A stretch of 16,712 nucleotides of DNA from an uncultured Collinsella sp. (GTDB taxonomy: Bacteria; Actinomycetota; Coriobacteriia; Coriobacteriales; Coriobacteriaceae): contig CAUGNQ010000045.1 in assembly GCA_959600835.1 (NCBI GenBank), positions 1 through 16,712 on the forward strand, given 5' to 3'. The position numbers were made by a program, and so were the translations under genes. Numbering within the stretch: the stretch's first letter is position 1; every line of letters starts with the position of its first letter. The notes under the pieces were generated by a model. That model was not told the origin of the DNA. It did not search any database and saw nothing but the letters and a program-made list of their open reading frames with translations. Below are positions 7,593 to 14,751 of the stretch, in pieces.

Positions 7593-9815
7593 TCATCCCC
7601 TTTCGATCTTTGGAACACTCAGGCGCACCATCAACGGAGATACGGCGCCCAAGACCACCAGCAGAGCGCCCGATGCGCCGACGACCTCTCCAAAAGGCAT
7701 CGCGTTCGTCCCTCGCCCAAGGAACCCAATCGTCCCCACCTGGGAAGCGGGATCAAACGAGGCGAATGGAGCCAGCAGCGCGACGCCCATGCCCACGCTT
7801 TCAACATGAGCGCTCAACGAACCCAACACCAAGAGAACCGCGCAAACCATTCCGGTGACAACGGAGTTGCGGCTAATCGCTGCTGTCAACGCAGCGACGA
7901 CGGAAATCACGCCGTATGCCATGACCAGCAACGGAATACTGCACAACACCGCCTCCCCCACCGTGGACGTTGTCGAAGCTCCCGCCCGAATGAGAGCGAC
8001 GGGATACTCCGATCCACCCGCACCGTTCTTAATCACGGACACAACGACAGCGGGAACCATCGACACCAAAAGCAGCACCAAGCCAAGCAGGAGAGCCAGC
8101 GCAACAGCCGTCAGAAAACGCACATGCGCTGTTGCGGGGATCTGGAGAACCAGAAGGGAACGACACTGCAGGTGGGTGCACGCGAGCGATGTGACAACCA
8201 CGGGCAACAGCAAAAATAAGGAGGGAAGCGCTGCCTGGAGATACGAAAGGAGGATTAATGGGGGCATCTTCGTACTTAACTCGTAAACCTTGGGGTCCGG
8301 CAAGCTCGCGATCGACTCAAGCAGAAGGGCGCGCGCCTCCGCACGAGAAGGAGTCTCCGGCTCGATTCCGATCGATTGCAGGAGAGTCGCATCTGCCGCG
8401 CCCAGCTCACCTCGAGCGCGCTCGTACGTCGCAAGGCTTCGAAACCCCTCCGCAGGCATAGGCGCGTACACGAAACCCGAAAGAGCATCCCGCATGTCTT
8501 CCAGGGCCGCTTTGCCCTCGACGTCCATATTCGCAGCGTTCTGCTCTAGATACCGATCTATTGAACGGAGCTCCCCATCCCTATACCGAACAGCGGAAAC
8601 GTTATCAGCGTCAGGAAACATCTCGACCAGAGCCGGGGCCAGCATCGTCGTCGACATTGCAATCGCGCATACGGCGAGGGTAGGAGAACGCAGGAGCAGT
8701 TTCCCCATCGTTCTTACGTATGCAACGGCGAAGGCACAAGCGCTCGAACGAGTTGCCGTTCTCGATGCAGTGAAGGAACCTCTCTCAAGACAAATCGGGG
8801 ATATCGGGCACGCGCAGCCGCTCTTTCCAGCAACGCAAAGCAGGCTAATTGCCAGCACCTCAATCCCGATTGCGCATACGAGGGCAATCGCGCCACGCTC
8901 GAAGCAAAGTCCAGGCAGATTCACTATCTGCGTTGTCGGGTACGGGCTATAGGCGCCGACGGTCAACTCAGTGTTCGCATACGTAAGGGGATTCAACAGG
9001 GCGAACTCACGTAAAGCGATGGATCTTCCGTAATACCCGGGAACCATCGTCACCCCCATCAGGGCACATACGAACACGATTCCAAGCGTAGGGTTATTGG
9101 CAATCTTCACGGCAAGGTGAACGACAAGCGAGATGAACGCTGCCACCAAGAATTGCAAGATGGCCGTCTGCGCGAACACCAGCCAAGCCGGTTTGATAAC
9201 CGGAGTCGCATATTGAATGTAGCCTATCGGATAGAACGGCGAGCCCGGGCCATTCTTCACAAGCGCGGCGATTATCCCTGGAAGATTGATGGCGAGGACG
9301 GCAAGCATTGCAAAAACACTCGCCCATACGCTCGATGCAACAAGTCTACCCAGCTCGCCCATCGGTGCCTGGATGATGAGCTTTTCACGTTTGTTAAGAC
9401 GCGCGGCAAGGAACGAGACGGCAACGGCCGTTGCGACCCATAGCAAGTACTCCTTCGATCCGTCATAATAGGTGTACTCTCCATCCGATATCTGCAGAAA
9501 CGGAAGTAGGGGAGAGAGCGGTGCCAAGATAAGACGTCCCGCGGCAAGAGGGTACAGAAGCGCGGGCATGCTTGATGAAGAGGTATAGACACCGTCCTCC
9601 CCCGCATTCACAAGCGCATCCGCATAGGATGCTGACAATTCCTGCTCAACACGGGTTATTCCCGACTCGAGGTATTCGACCCGTCCGTCGATGCCAGCCG
9701 CGCTCCTGAAGACGGGCAGAGCACAAAGAACCATCAACGCAACAACGACAACACAGAGCGACCTGGAGGAGAGAAGCGACCTAAAGATCGCCTTCGAGAT
9801 TTTGAGCATATTCAT
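7593..9815 (-). CDS. Duplicated ABC-2 type permease, two modules in one chain
   Basis: Membrane protein of about 740 residues with two homologous halves, first gene of the operon. Each half has an N-terminal membrane helix, a sizeable outside loop (about 50-90 residues in half 1, about 110 in half 2) and five or so further helices. The halves share a signature: KNGPGSPFYP near 187-196 and KNGAGGSEYP near 596-605; half 2 also has GASTTSTVG, matching GALTTTTAG in the fused downstream transporter. The stretch between halves (about 330-365) is Cys-rich and basic and probably cytoplasmic. One chain could supply the complete transmembrane pair for two copies of the ATPase encoded next. The start at 9815 (MNMLKISKAI) has AAGG 6 bases upstream; an ATG at 9833 would add six residues. 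The stop overlaps the ATPase start region. Substrate not known. Confidence 0.88.
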   Translation of the reverse strand: MNMLKISKAIFRSLLSSRSLCVVVVALMVLCALPVFRSAAGIDGRVEYLESGITRVEQELSASYADALVNAGEDGVYTSSSSMPALLYPLAAGRLILAPLSPLLPFLQISDGEYTYYDGSKEYLLWVATAVAVSFLAARLNKREKLIIQAPMGELGRLVASSVWASVFAMLAVLAINLPGIIAALVKNGPGSPFYPIGYIQYATPVIKPAWLVFAQTAILQFLVAAFISLVVHLAVKIANNPTLGIVFVCALMGVTMVPGYYGRSIALREFALLNPLTYANTELTVGAYSPYPTTQIVNLPGLCFERGAIALVCAIGIEVLAISLLCVAGKSGCACPISPICLERGSFTASRTATRSSACAFAVAYVRTMGKLLLRSPTLAVCAIAMSTTMLAPALVEMFPDADNVSAVRYRDGELRSIDRYLEQNAANMDVEGKAALEDMRDALSGFVYAPMPAEGFRSLATYERARGELGAADATLLQSIGIEPETPSRAEARALLLESIASLPDPKVYELSTKMPPLILLSYLQAALPSLFLLLPVVVTSLACTHLQCRSLLVLQIPATAHVRFLTAVALALLLGLVLLLVSMVPAVVVSVIKNGAGGSEYPVALIRAGASTTSTVGEAVLCSIPLLVMAYGVISVVAALTAAISRNSVVTGMVCAVLLVLGSLSAHVESVGMGVALLAPFASFDPASQVGTIGFLGRGTNAMPFGEVVGASGALLVVLGAVSPLMVRLSVPKIERG

Positions 9816-9846
9816 CGCCAACCTTAACCTCATCCAGTCGGAACAG

Positions 9847-9873
9847 AGGGGCCGAACAAAATGCTCGGCCCTT
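9847..9873 (-). promoter_or_regulatory. Hairpin in the leader of the ABC operon
   Basis: AAGGGCCGA-N9-TCGGCCCCT on the minus strand forms a 9-bp stem with one G-T pair, about 30 bases before the first permease codon. No T-tract follows on the minus strand, so an attenuator is less likely than an mRNA-stabilising or regulatory hairpin. Confidence 0.45.
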
Positions 9874-9894
9874 ATTACTTGCCGGCAAAGTCAA

Positions 9895-9913
9895 TTTAAC
9901 ATAAACTGTTAAA
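9895..9913. promoter_or_regulatory. Inverted repeat in the divergent control region, candidate operator
   Basis: TTTAACA-N5-TGTTAAA is a perfect 7-bp inverted repeat in the AT-rich gap between the minus-strand ABC operon and the plus-strand DUF2975/regulator pair. A possible plus-strand promoter overlaps it: TTGCCG (9879-9884), 17 bases, TAAACT (9902-9907). A site for the adjacent Cro/C1-type regulator is a natural guess, not shown. Confidence 0.5.
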
Positions 9914-9950
9914 AAGTAACCTGAGTTTTTTAAATTCTTCGGAGGTTATT

Positions 9951-10463
9951 ATGAGTTCCGACAATCGCACTCCCCGGCTTCATTCCTTCCGCATCGCATG
10001 TGCGATAGCCTCTGCGACCCTTTGCGCCACCGCCATCGCACAAGTGGCGTTCTCCTTAAAGCCAGCAATCGAAGTGCTCGACAACCCTGTAATTGCAGAC
10101 TCCCCCGCGTATCCAGCCCTTGCGATCTCGACATTGGTCCCTGCCGTCATCGGTATCGCTATGACCATCCTCAGCGCCGTTCTCGTGTGGACGATCAAGA
10201 GCGGAGACCCCTTCAAGAAAGGGTCTGCGACATGCTTGAAGGTGCTCGGCATTCTCTTCGTTGTTCAAGCTGCCACCAGCCTCTACGCCGGCTCACTCAA
10301 AACCTCCGTTTCGATGTTTGGCGGCGAGGGGGCCGTCGGCGCCCAAGAGATCGCTTCATCATTCGATTGGACCTCTCTGGTTCTCGGCATCGTCCTGTTC
10401 ATGCTTTCCCAGCTCTTCTTGTACGCCCGAGAGCTGTACCTCGACTCCGACGAGATTGCGTAA
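9951..10463 (+). CDS. DUF2975-type membrane protein
   Basis: Integral membrane protein of 170 residues with four predicted helices (about 13-33, 55-78, 93-112 and 138-158). The middle GDPFKKGSATCLKVLGIL and the C-terminal VLFMLSQLFLYARELYLDSDEIA match what I know of the DUF2975 family, found in Bacillus as YoaS. Family function is not established; members are typically encoded with a small HTH regulator, as here, and may act as a membrane partner of that regulator. The start has GGAGG 5 bases upstream. The gene is more AT-rich than the flanking housekeeping genes, in line with the candidate island. Transcription is divergent from the ABC operon across a 135-base gap. Confidence 0.8.
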   Translation: MSSDNRTPRLHSFRIACAIASATLCATAIAQVAFSLKPAIEVLDNPVIADSPAYPALAISTLVPAVIGIAMTILSAVLVWTIKSGDPFKKGSATCLKVLGILFVVQAATSLYAGSLKTSVSMFGGEGAVGAQEIASSFDWTSLVLGIVLFMLSQLFLYARELYLDSDEIA

Positions 10464-10472
10464 GGAAACGCC

Positions 10473-10709
10473 ATGCCCGTAATTGTTCGCCTCGACAAGA
10501 TCATGGCCGAGCGAAAGATTTCCTCGAACGAACTTGCCGAAAGGATTGGAACCACGCCCGTGAACCTGTCCCGTATTAAAAAAGGGCATATTCGCGGCAT
10601 TCGCTTCAACACACTCGAGCAGCTATGCCTCGCCCTTCGTTGCCAACCCGGAGACCTTCTCGAAGTCATGAGCGAAGAGGATGCCCGAAAGGAGTTCGGA
10701 CTCGATTGA
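10473..10709 (+). CDS. Cro/C1-type HTH transcriptional regulator (YozG-like)
   Basis: DNA-binding protein of 78 residues, essentially one HTH domain: MPVIVRLDKIMAERKISSNELAERIGTT, then the recognition region PVNLSRIKKGHIRGIRFNTLE and the conserved ending LCLALRCQPGDLLEVM. This is the layout of the small YozG-like regulators that accompany DUF2975 proteins. AAGGA lies 6 bases before the ATG, and the gene starts 9 bases after the upstream stop, so the two are co-transcribed. The nearest candidate target is the TTTAACA inverted repeat in the divergent promoter region, which would let it control both its own transcript and the ABC operon. No sensor domain is present. The integrase fragment begins 15 bases after its stop, which looks like a recombination junction. 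Confidence 0.9.
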   Translation: MPVIVRLDKIMAERKISSNELAERIGTTPVNLSRIKKGHIRGIRFNTLEQLCLALRCQPGDLLEVMSEEDARKEFGLD

Positions 10710-10724
10710 TCCGCCGAGGATTAG

Positions 10725-11450
10725 AGGGCGGTCGTACTCGCCCTGCACACGGGGATGCGAATCGGCGAGGTCTGCGGCCTTCGGTGGTGCGATGTGGATT
10801 TCGAGACGGGCCTGATCTCGATCAGACACTCGGTGGCGTACGCGAAGGGAATGGGTTCGTTCATCAAGGACACCAAGACCCATGACGCCAGGGGTATCCC
10901 CATCGACCCGGTCGGCCTACTCCCCTTCCTGAAGGAGACCCACGAGATCGACTGCGGAAAGCTGCGCTTGCGCGGCCTTACCGGGGCGGTCGAGATCGGG
11001 GACTGCTACATCCTGTCGGAGCCGGGCGCGACCTTCGCGACGACAAGCTATATCCGCAGGGCGTTCAAGACGTTCTCGGAGACCAACGGCCTCATGGGCA
11101 CCAACGACGAGCTGATCACGTTCCACGGCCTTCGCCACACGTTCGCAACGCAGTGGATCCGCCAAGGCGGCGATATCAAGGCGCTCCAATCGATCCTCGG
11201 CCACAAGGACGCCATGGCGACGCTCAACGTCTACGCCGACATCGAGCCCATCTCCAAAATCCATAACATGCTGCGCGCCACGCCGTGCCTTTGGCGCGGG
11301 CACCTCGGGCCGAGGGTCGATCCGGGTCCCATGTTCCAACAGAGGATCCAGGAGTCCATCGAGACGCTCCAGGCGTTCGGCTACGGCATCACCGAGCCGG
11401 ACGACCGAAATATCGCCATACGCGACGTGAAGACGAACAGTTGGCTCTAG
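10725..11450 (+). pseudogene. Tyrosine recombinase (phage-type integrase), N-terminally truncated
   Basis: Site-specific recombinase fragment of about 241 codons. The frame opens after TAG at 10722 with RAVVLALHTGMRIGEVCGLRW, so recognisable sequence begins before the first ATG (10755). Counting from that ATG, the full catalytic set is present: Arg2, Lys41 in DTKTHDARGIPI, His124 and Arg127 in HGLRHTF, His150 in LGHKD and Tyr160 in NVYAD. The usual 150-180 residues of arm-binding and core-binding domains are missing, and no ribosome binding site is obvious, so it is probably non-functional. The catalytic domain continues about 70 residues past the Tyr with an unfamiliar tail. It points towards the right 68-bp repeat 150 bases downstream, the usual place for an integrase beside its attachment site. 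Its base composition is more GC-rich than the regulator gene before it. Confidence 0.85.
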
Positions 11451-11600
11451 CTCACCGAGTACGCGGCAGTGCTGGGCCCATCCCAACTGAGGTCACGGTG
11501 GTCCGATAGGGGCGCCGCCCGCGGCATGCGCCGCGGAGGACATCCCCTACCGAAGGGCGGGGATGCCCTCCGCTTCCAGTTCGGAATCAGCCGTCGGAGG

Positions 11601-11668
11601 CGTTCGGCTGACTGCGGGAACGGCCTGTCCGCTCAATGTGTTCGGCTGAGATCGGAAATCAACCCAAC
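11601..11668 (+). repeat. Right copy of 68-bp direct repeat (candidate right attachment site)
   Basis: Same orientation as the copy at 4390-4457, 65 of 68 bases identical. GTTCGGCTGA occurs twice inside it (11602-11611 and 11640-11649). It lies just downstream of the integrase remnant, as expected for an element end. Confidence 0.75.
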
Positions 11669-11775
11669 ACGAGCCGGACACGCGCCAGACGGCTCTTCCC
11701 CGTACGGCCTTCCCCCTTACGCTCATGTTGCAGGCATGTAACGCCGCAGCGAGCGCGCCTTTTTTGCGCCAGACA

Positions 11776-11798
11776 GGTACAATGATGAATACTGTACC
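11776..11798 (+). promoter_or_regulatory. Possible control site before the ACT gene
   Basis: A TACAAT hexamer (11778-11783) lies inside GGTACA-N11-TGTACC, a perfect 6-bp inverted repeat. No convincing -35 is found at 16-18 bases, so this is a tentative promoter or operator about 50 bases before the start codon. Confidence 0.3.
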
Positions 11799-11845
11799 GT
11801 AGCGGAGCGCCCCGCGCGCGCCGCAATCACGCGAAAGGGTTTCCC

Positions 11846-12133
11846 ATGGCCGAGATCTCGTCCTCCCGTATCGTCATCACCGTCCTTGGCAAGAACCGCC
11901 CCGGCATCGTCGCCGGCGTCACCCGTGTCCTAGGCGAGGCCAACGTCGACATCCGCGACATCACGCAGTCCATTATCGAGGACATCTTCACCATGACCAT
12001 GCTGGCCGATACCGCCGAGTCCAAGCTCGACTTCGCCGAGCTGCAGAAGGCGCTGGCCGAGGCCGGCGAGCTTTCGGGCGTCAACGTGTCCATCCAGCGC
12101 GAGGACGTCTTCAACTTTATGTACCGCCTGTAG
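11846..12133 (+). CDS. ACT domain-containing protein, UPF0237 type
   Basis: Small cytoplasmic protein of 95 residues made of one ACT fold: RIVITVLGKNRPGIVAGVTRVL (strand and first helix), ANVDIRDITQSIIEDIFTMTMLAD (the family's hallmark), then a helix and LSGVNVSIQREDVFNFMYRL. ACT domains commonly bind amino acids or other small ligands; the specific role of the UPF0237 group is not established. In many bacteria this gene is followed by a UPF0210 (DUF711-like) partner; here the next gene is citrate synthase, 77 bases on. The start ATG has AAAGGG 6 bases upstream. The sequence is strongly GC-biased at third positions, like other core genes, placing it outside the candidate island. Confidence 0.92.
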   Translation: MAEISSSRIVITVLGKNRPGIVAGVTRVLGEANVDIRDITQSIIEDIFTMTMLADTAESKLDFAELQKALAEAGELSGVNVSIQREDVFNFMYRL

Positions 12134-12210
12134 CGAGCAAGCCGCTGGGGATAGCCTGACGCGCGCATGCCCATGCAAGTCACCCCGATGCGGCCCGGAG
12201 AGGAGCGCAC

Positions 12211-13629
12211 ATGGCCTACGACGCCAAGAAAATCTATTACCGCTTCGATGACCACTTGAGCCGACTGGTTCTGGATTACGAAGCAAGCCGCCAGATTTCG
12301 TCTGAGAGCGAAAGCCTCTACCACGGCCTGCCGACCGACCCTTATGACGAGGGCTTGTTCGAAGAGCACAATGTCAAGCGCGGCCTGCGCAATGCCGACG
12401 GCTCGGGCGTGGTCGCGGGCCTCACTCGTATCTCGGATGTGCACGGCTACAACAAGGTCGACGGAAAGGTCGTGCCCGATCAGGGCAAGCTCACGCTTCG
12501 CGGCTACAGCATCGAGGATCTGGTCAACAATGCCCAGGCCGAGAATCGCTACGGCTACGAGGAAGTCGCCTATCTGCTTATCACGGGTTCGCTGCCCAAC
12601 AAGGAAGAGCTCGACGGCTTTTGCGAGCGCCTGGGCGCCTTTAGACACCTGAGTGACGAGTACGTTAAAGAGTTCCCTATGACCACGGTGTCGTCGAGCA
12701 TCATGAACGTGCTCCAGCGCGCCGTACTGTTGCTCTACGCCTTCGATGCCGAACCAGACGTGATCACGCCCGAGCACGAAATCGACGTCGCCATTTCCAT
12801 GCTCGCACGTCTCCCGCGCATCGCCGCCTTCGCACACATGGCCTCGGTCGCCAAGCTTCGCGGCTCCGAGGTTCACGTGCCGCACCCCACGCCCGGTCTC
12901 TCCACCGCCGAGACCATCCTACAGGTCTTGCGCGGTGGCATGGCGTTCACCCGCGACGAAGCCATGCTGCTCGACGTGATGCTCATGCTGCATGCCGAGC
13001 ACGGCGGCGGCAACAACTCCACCTTCGCTTGCCGCGTGCTGTCGTCTTCGGCCACCGACCCGTATTCCGCCTACGCCGCGGCTATCGGCTCGCTCAAGGG
13101 CCCGCGCCACGGCGGTGCCAACGCCAAGGTCGTGTCCATGCACGAGGACATCCGCGCGCATGTCTCCAACTGGGAGGACGAGGACGAGGTCGCAGCCTAC
13201 CTGGGCAAGATCCTCGACAAGCAGGCCTTCGACGGCACGGGCCTCATCTACGGTATGGGCCACGCCGTCTATACGCTCAGCGACCCGCGCGCCGAGGTCT
13301 GCCGCCGTTACGCGCGCACGCTTGCCGCCAAGAAGGACCTGGGCGATGAGTTCGCGCTCATCGAGCGCATCGAGCGCCTGGCGCCCCAGGTCATGCGCGA
13401 CCACGGCATGACCAAGCCCATCTGCGCCAACATCGACCTGTACACGGGCTTTATCTACAAGATGCTCGGCGTGCCCGAGACGCTTTTTACGCCGTTATTC
13501 GCCGTCGCCCGCATGGCCGGCTGGTCGGCACACCGCATGGAAGAGCTCTTCTGCGCGCACCGTATTATTCGCCCGGCCTATCGTCCGGTGATCGAGCCGC
13601 TGGAGTACAAGCCGATCGCCGACCGCTAG
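12211..13629 (+). CDS. gltA: Citrate synthase (citrate/2-methylcitrate synthase family)
   Basis: Condenses oxaloacetate with acetyl-CoA to citrate and CoA; cytoplasmic. The protein is 472 residues, somewhat longer than typical bacterial enzymes because of an N-terminal region of about 60 residues. Catalytic residues can be placed: His264 in HAEHGGGNNSTF, His300 in GPRHGGAN and Asp409 in NIDLYTGF. Substrate-binding GMGHAVYTLSDPRA lies at 348-361 and the core opens with LRGYSIEDL near residue 96. AGGAG lies 5 bases before the ATG. The gene follows the ACT protein with a 77-base gap and ends in a strong terminator, so the two probably share a transcript. In an anaerobe with an incomplete TCA cycle it would feed 2-oxoglutarate and glutamate synthesis (inference). 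2-Methylcitrate synthase cannot be excluded; no prp genes are nearby. Confidence 0.93.
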   Translation: MAYDAKKIYYRFDDHLSRLVLDYEASRQISSESESLYHGLPTDPYDEGLFEEHNVKRGLRNADGSGVVAGLTRISDVHGYNKVDGKVVPDQGKLTLRGYSIEDLVNNAQAENRYGYEEVAYLLITGSLPNKEELDGFCERLGAFRHLSDEYVKEFPMTTVSSSIMNVLQRAVLLLYAFDAEPDVITPEHEIDVAISMLARLPRIAAFAHMASVAKLRGSEVHVPHPTPGLSTAETILQVLRGGMAFTRDEAMLLDVMLMLHAEHGGGNNSTFACRVLSSSATDPYSAYAAAIGSLKGPRHGGANAKVVSMHEDIRAHVSNWEDEDEVAAYLGKILDKQAFDGTGLIYGMGHAVYTLSDPRAEVCRRYARTLAAKKDLGDEFALIERIERLAPQVMRDHGMTKPICANIDLYTGFIYKMLGVPETLFTPLFAVARMAGWSAHRMEELFCAHRIIRPAYRPVIEPLEYKPIADR

Positions 13630-13652
13630 GACGCGGACCGTTATAGAACTCG

Positions 13653-13691
13653 AGCGTGGCCAGGGCATCACCGCCCTCGGCCACGCTTTTT
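13653..13691 (+). terminator. Rho-independent terminator after citrate synthase
   Basis: AGCGTGGCC-A-GGGC-ATCACC-GCCC-TC-GGCCACGCT forms a long GC-rich stem followed directly by TTTTTAT, 23 bases after the citrate synthase stop. Confidence 0.95.
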
Positions 13692-13716
13692 ATGCCAGTA
13701 GAAAGGGCTGCATCGA

Positions 13717-14559
13717 ATGATTGTTTTTTCCGATATGGATGGAACACTGTTGACGAGCGACAAGCAGATGGGCGACGCCACCTGGGCGATGCTCGACGAG
13801 CTCGCACGTCGCAGCATTGAGTTTGTACCGTGCACGGGGCGTCCGCTGTCGGGCGTCTTTGAGCCCATCCTCGCCCATCCTGCCGTGCACTACGCGGTCT
13901 GCGCCAATGGCGCCAGCGTCTGGCAGCTCGACGACGATGTGCCCAACGATGCCTCGCGCGCCACGCGCATTTTGAGCCGTCCGCTCGATCGCGGCATTGC
14001 CCATCGCGTCCATCGCATCGCCGCCGGCCACGATGTGACCTTCGATATCTTCGCGGATGGGCAGTGCTTCCTCCCCCGCTCGCTTTACGGGCGCCTGGAT
14101 GAGTTCTGCGGCGGTGACCCCCACATCGCGGCTTCGCTCAAGCGCACACGAACACCGATCGACATGGATATCGACAGTAAGATCGACGGGGTCGAGACGC
14201 TCGAACGCATCGCCATGTACTGGCACGACCCGGCCGATCGCGACGCCATCGCGGCTGAGCTCGACACGCTCGGAGGCATTGAGGTCACGCGTTCTTACGC
14301 CATGAATATCGAGGTCATGGGTGAGGGCGCCACCAAGGGAACGGCCCTCACGTGGCTATGCGAGCACCTGGGCGAGCGTCTCGTCGACGCCTGGGCGTTC
14401 GGCGACAACATCAACGACATCCCCATGCTGCAGGCAGCGGGCCACGGCATGGCCATGATCAACGCCGAGCCCGAGGACCGCGACGCCGCCGACGCCATCA
14501 CCGAGTTCGACAACGACCACGACGGCGTCGCCCGCACCATCATGGCTGCCCTCGCCTAG
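13717..14559 (+). CDS. Cof-type HAD family hydrolase (HAD-IIB phosphatase)
   Basis: Cytoplasmic Mg-dependent phosphatase of 280 residues. Motif I is FSDMDGTLL with nucleophile Asp6 and Asp8, motif II PCTGRP (Thr40), motif III Lys207 in GATKGTAL, and motif IV GDNINDIPML with Asp230 and Asp234. The C2-type cap lies between about residues 80 and 185. Such enzymes dephosphorylate sugar phosphates, FMN or similar small molecules; the substrate cannot be read from sequence. The start ATG has AAAGGG 9 bases upstream. It comes 25 bases after the citrate synthase terminator, so it needs its own promoter or read-through; none is obvious. It is convergent with a second, distantly related Cof-type gene, and the region between them holds a large inverted repeat. 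Confidence 0.92.
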   Translation: MIVFSDMDGTLLTSDKQMGDATWAMLDELARRSIEFVPCTGRPLSGVFEPILAHPAVHYAVCANGASVWQLDDDVPNDASRATRILSRPLDRGIAHRVHRIAAGHDVTFDIFADGQCFLPRSLYGRLDEFCGGDPHIAASLKRTRTPIDMDIDSKIDGVETLERIAMYWHDPADRDAIAAELDTLGGIEVTRSYAMNIEVMGEGATKGTALTWLCEHLGERLVDAWAFGDNINDIPMLQAAGHGMAMINAEPEDRDAADAITEFDNDHDGVARTIMAALA

Positions 14560-14575
14560 CAGCAGCAACCCGGCA

Positions 14576-14658
14576 GGGCAGCTAATTTGGGACGGGGCTA
14601 TTTTAGCTGCCCGCTTGTGTGGGGTAGCTAAAATAGCCCCGTCCCAAATTAGCTGCCC
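14576..14658. repeat. 37-bp inverted repeat between convergent genes
   Basis: Arms 14576-14612 and 14622-14658 are complementary along all 37 positions except one G-T pair, with a 9-base loop (GCTTGTGTG). Key parts are GGGCAGCTAATTTGGGACGG and its complement. It starts 17 bases after one HAD gene stop. It could act as a two-way transcription stop, but the length and near-perfect pairing are more typical of a miniature mobile or dispersed repeat. Confidence 0.9.
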
Positions 14659-14674
14659 CAGTCACAGTAGTCGT

Positions 14675-14750
14675 TGGGGACACTCTTCGCGAAAAAGCTG
14701 CAAGGACTGTCCCCAGCTGCCGGCAGAAAAGGAACGTCCCCAACTGCCGG
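14675..14750. repeat. Tandem GTCCCC element
   Basis: TGGGGACA (14675-14682) pairs with TGTCCCCA (14708-14715). Two near-identical units follow: GTCCCCAGCTGCCGG (14709-14723) and GTCCCCAACTGCCGG (14736-14750), the latter preceded by GGAAC. The element ends one base before the stop codon of the minus-strand HAD gene. A related pair lies at 15718-15762. Confidence 0.75.
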
Positions 14751-14751
14751 A

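Larger units (their letters stand above)
4390..11668. mobile_element. Candidate integrated island with ABC operon and secreted protein
   Basis: The segment is bounded by the two 68-bp direct repeats, carries an integrase remnant at its right end, and is more AT-rich and less housekeeping-like than both flanks (rpmE, then ACT-citrate synthase). Cargo: two ABC systems, a small secreted protein and a DUF2975/HTH pair. Without a genome comparison it remains possible that the repeats are simply members of a dispersed family. Confidence 0.5.
11451..11845. other. Intergenic region after the integrase remnant
   Basis: About 395 bases without a credible gene. It holds a perfect hairpin CCGCGGC-ATGC-GCCGCGG (11519-11536), a second hairpin CATCCCC-N11-GGGGATG (11541-11565) that might terminate the integrase transcript but lacks a T-tract, TCAGCCG...CGGCTGA (11587-11611), the right 68-bp repeat, and the promoter candidate for the ACT gene. 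Confidence 0.6.

Noticed and set aside
11451..11741. Small protein-coding gene at 11469-11741
   Set aside because: Arg/Gly/Pro-rich composition, no ribosome binding site, and it runs through hairpins and the 68-bp repeat.
11827..12885. 352-residue open frame on the minus strand opposite the ACT and citrate synthase genes
   Set aside because: Both plus-strand proteins have clear family motifs; this frame is a shadow spanning two genes and their gap.
14675..14750. CRISPR array
   Set aside because: Only two short units with a 12-base spacer and no cas genes; these are hairpin-type intergenic repeats.
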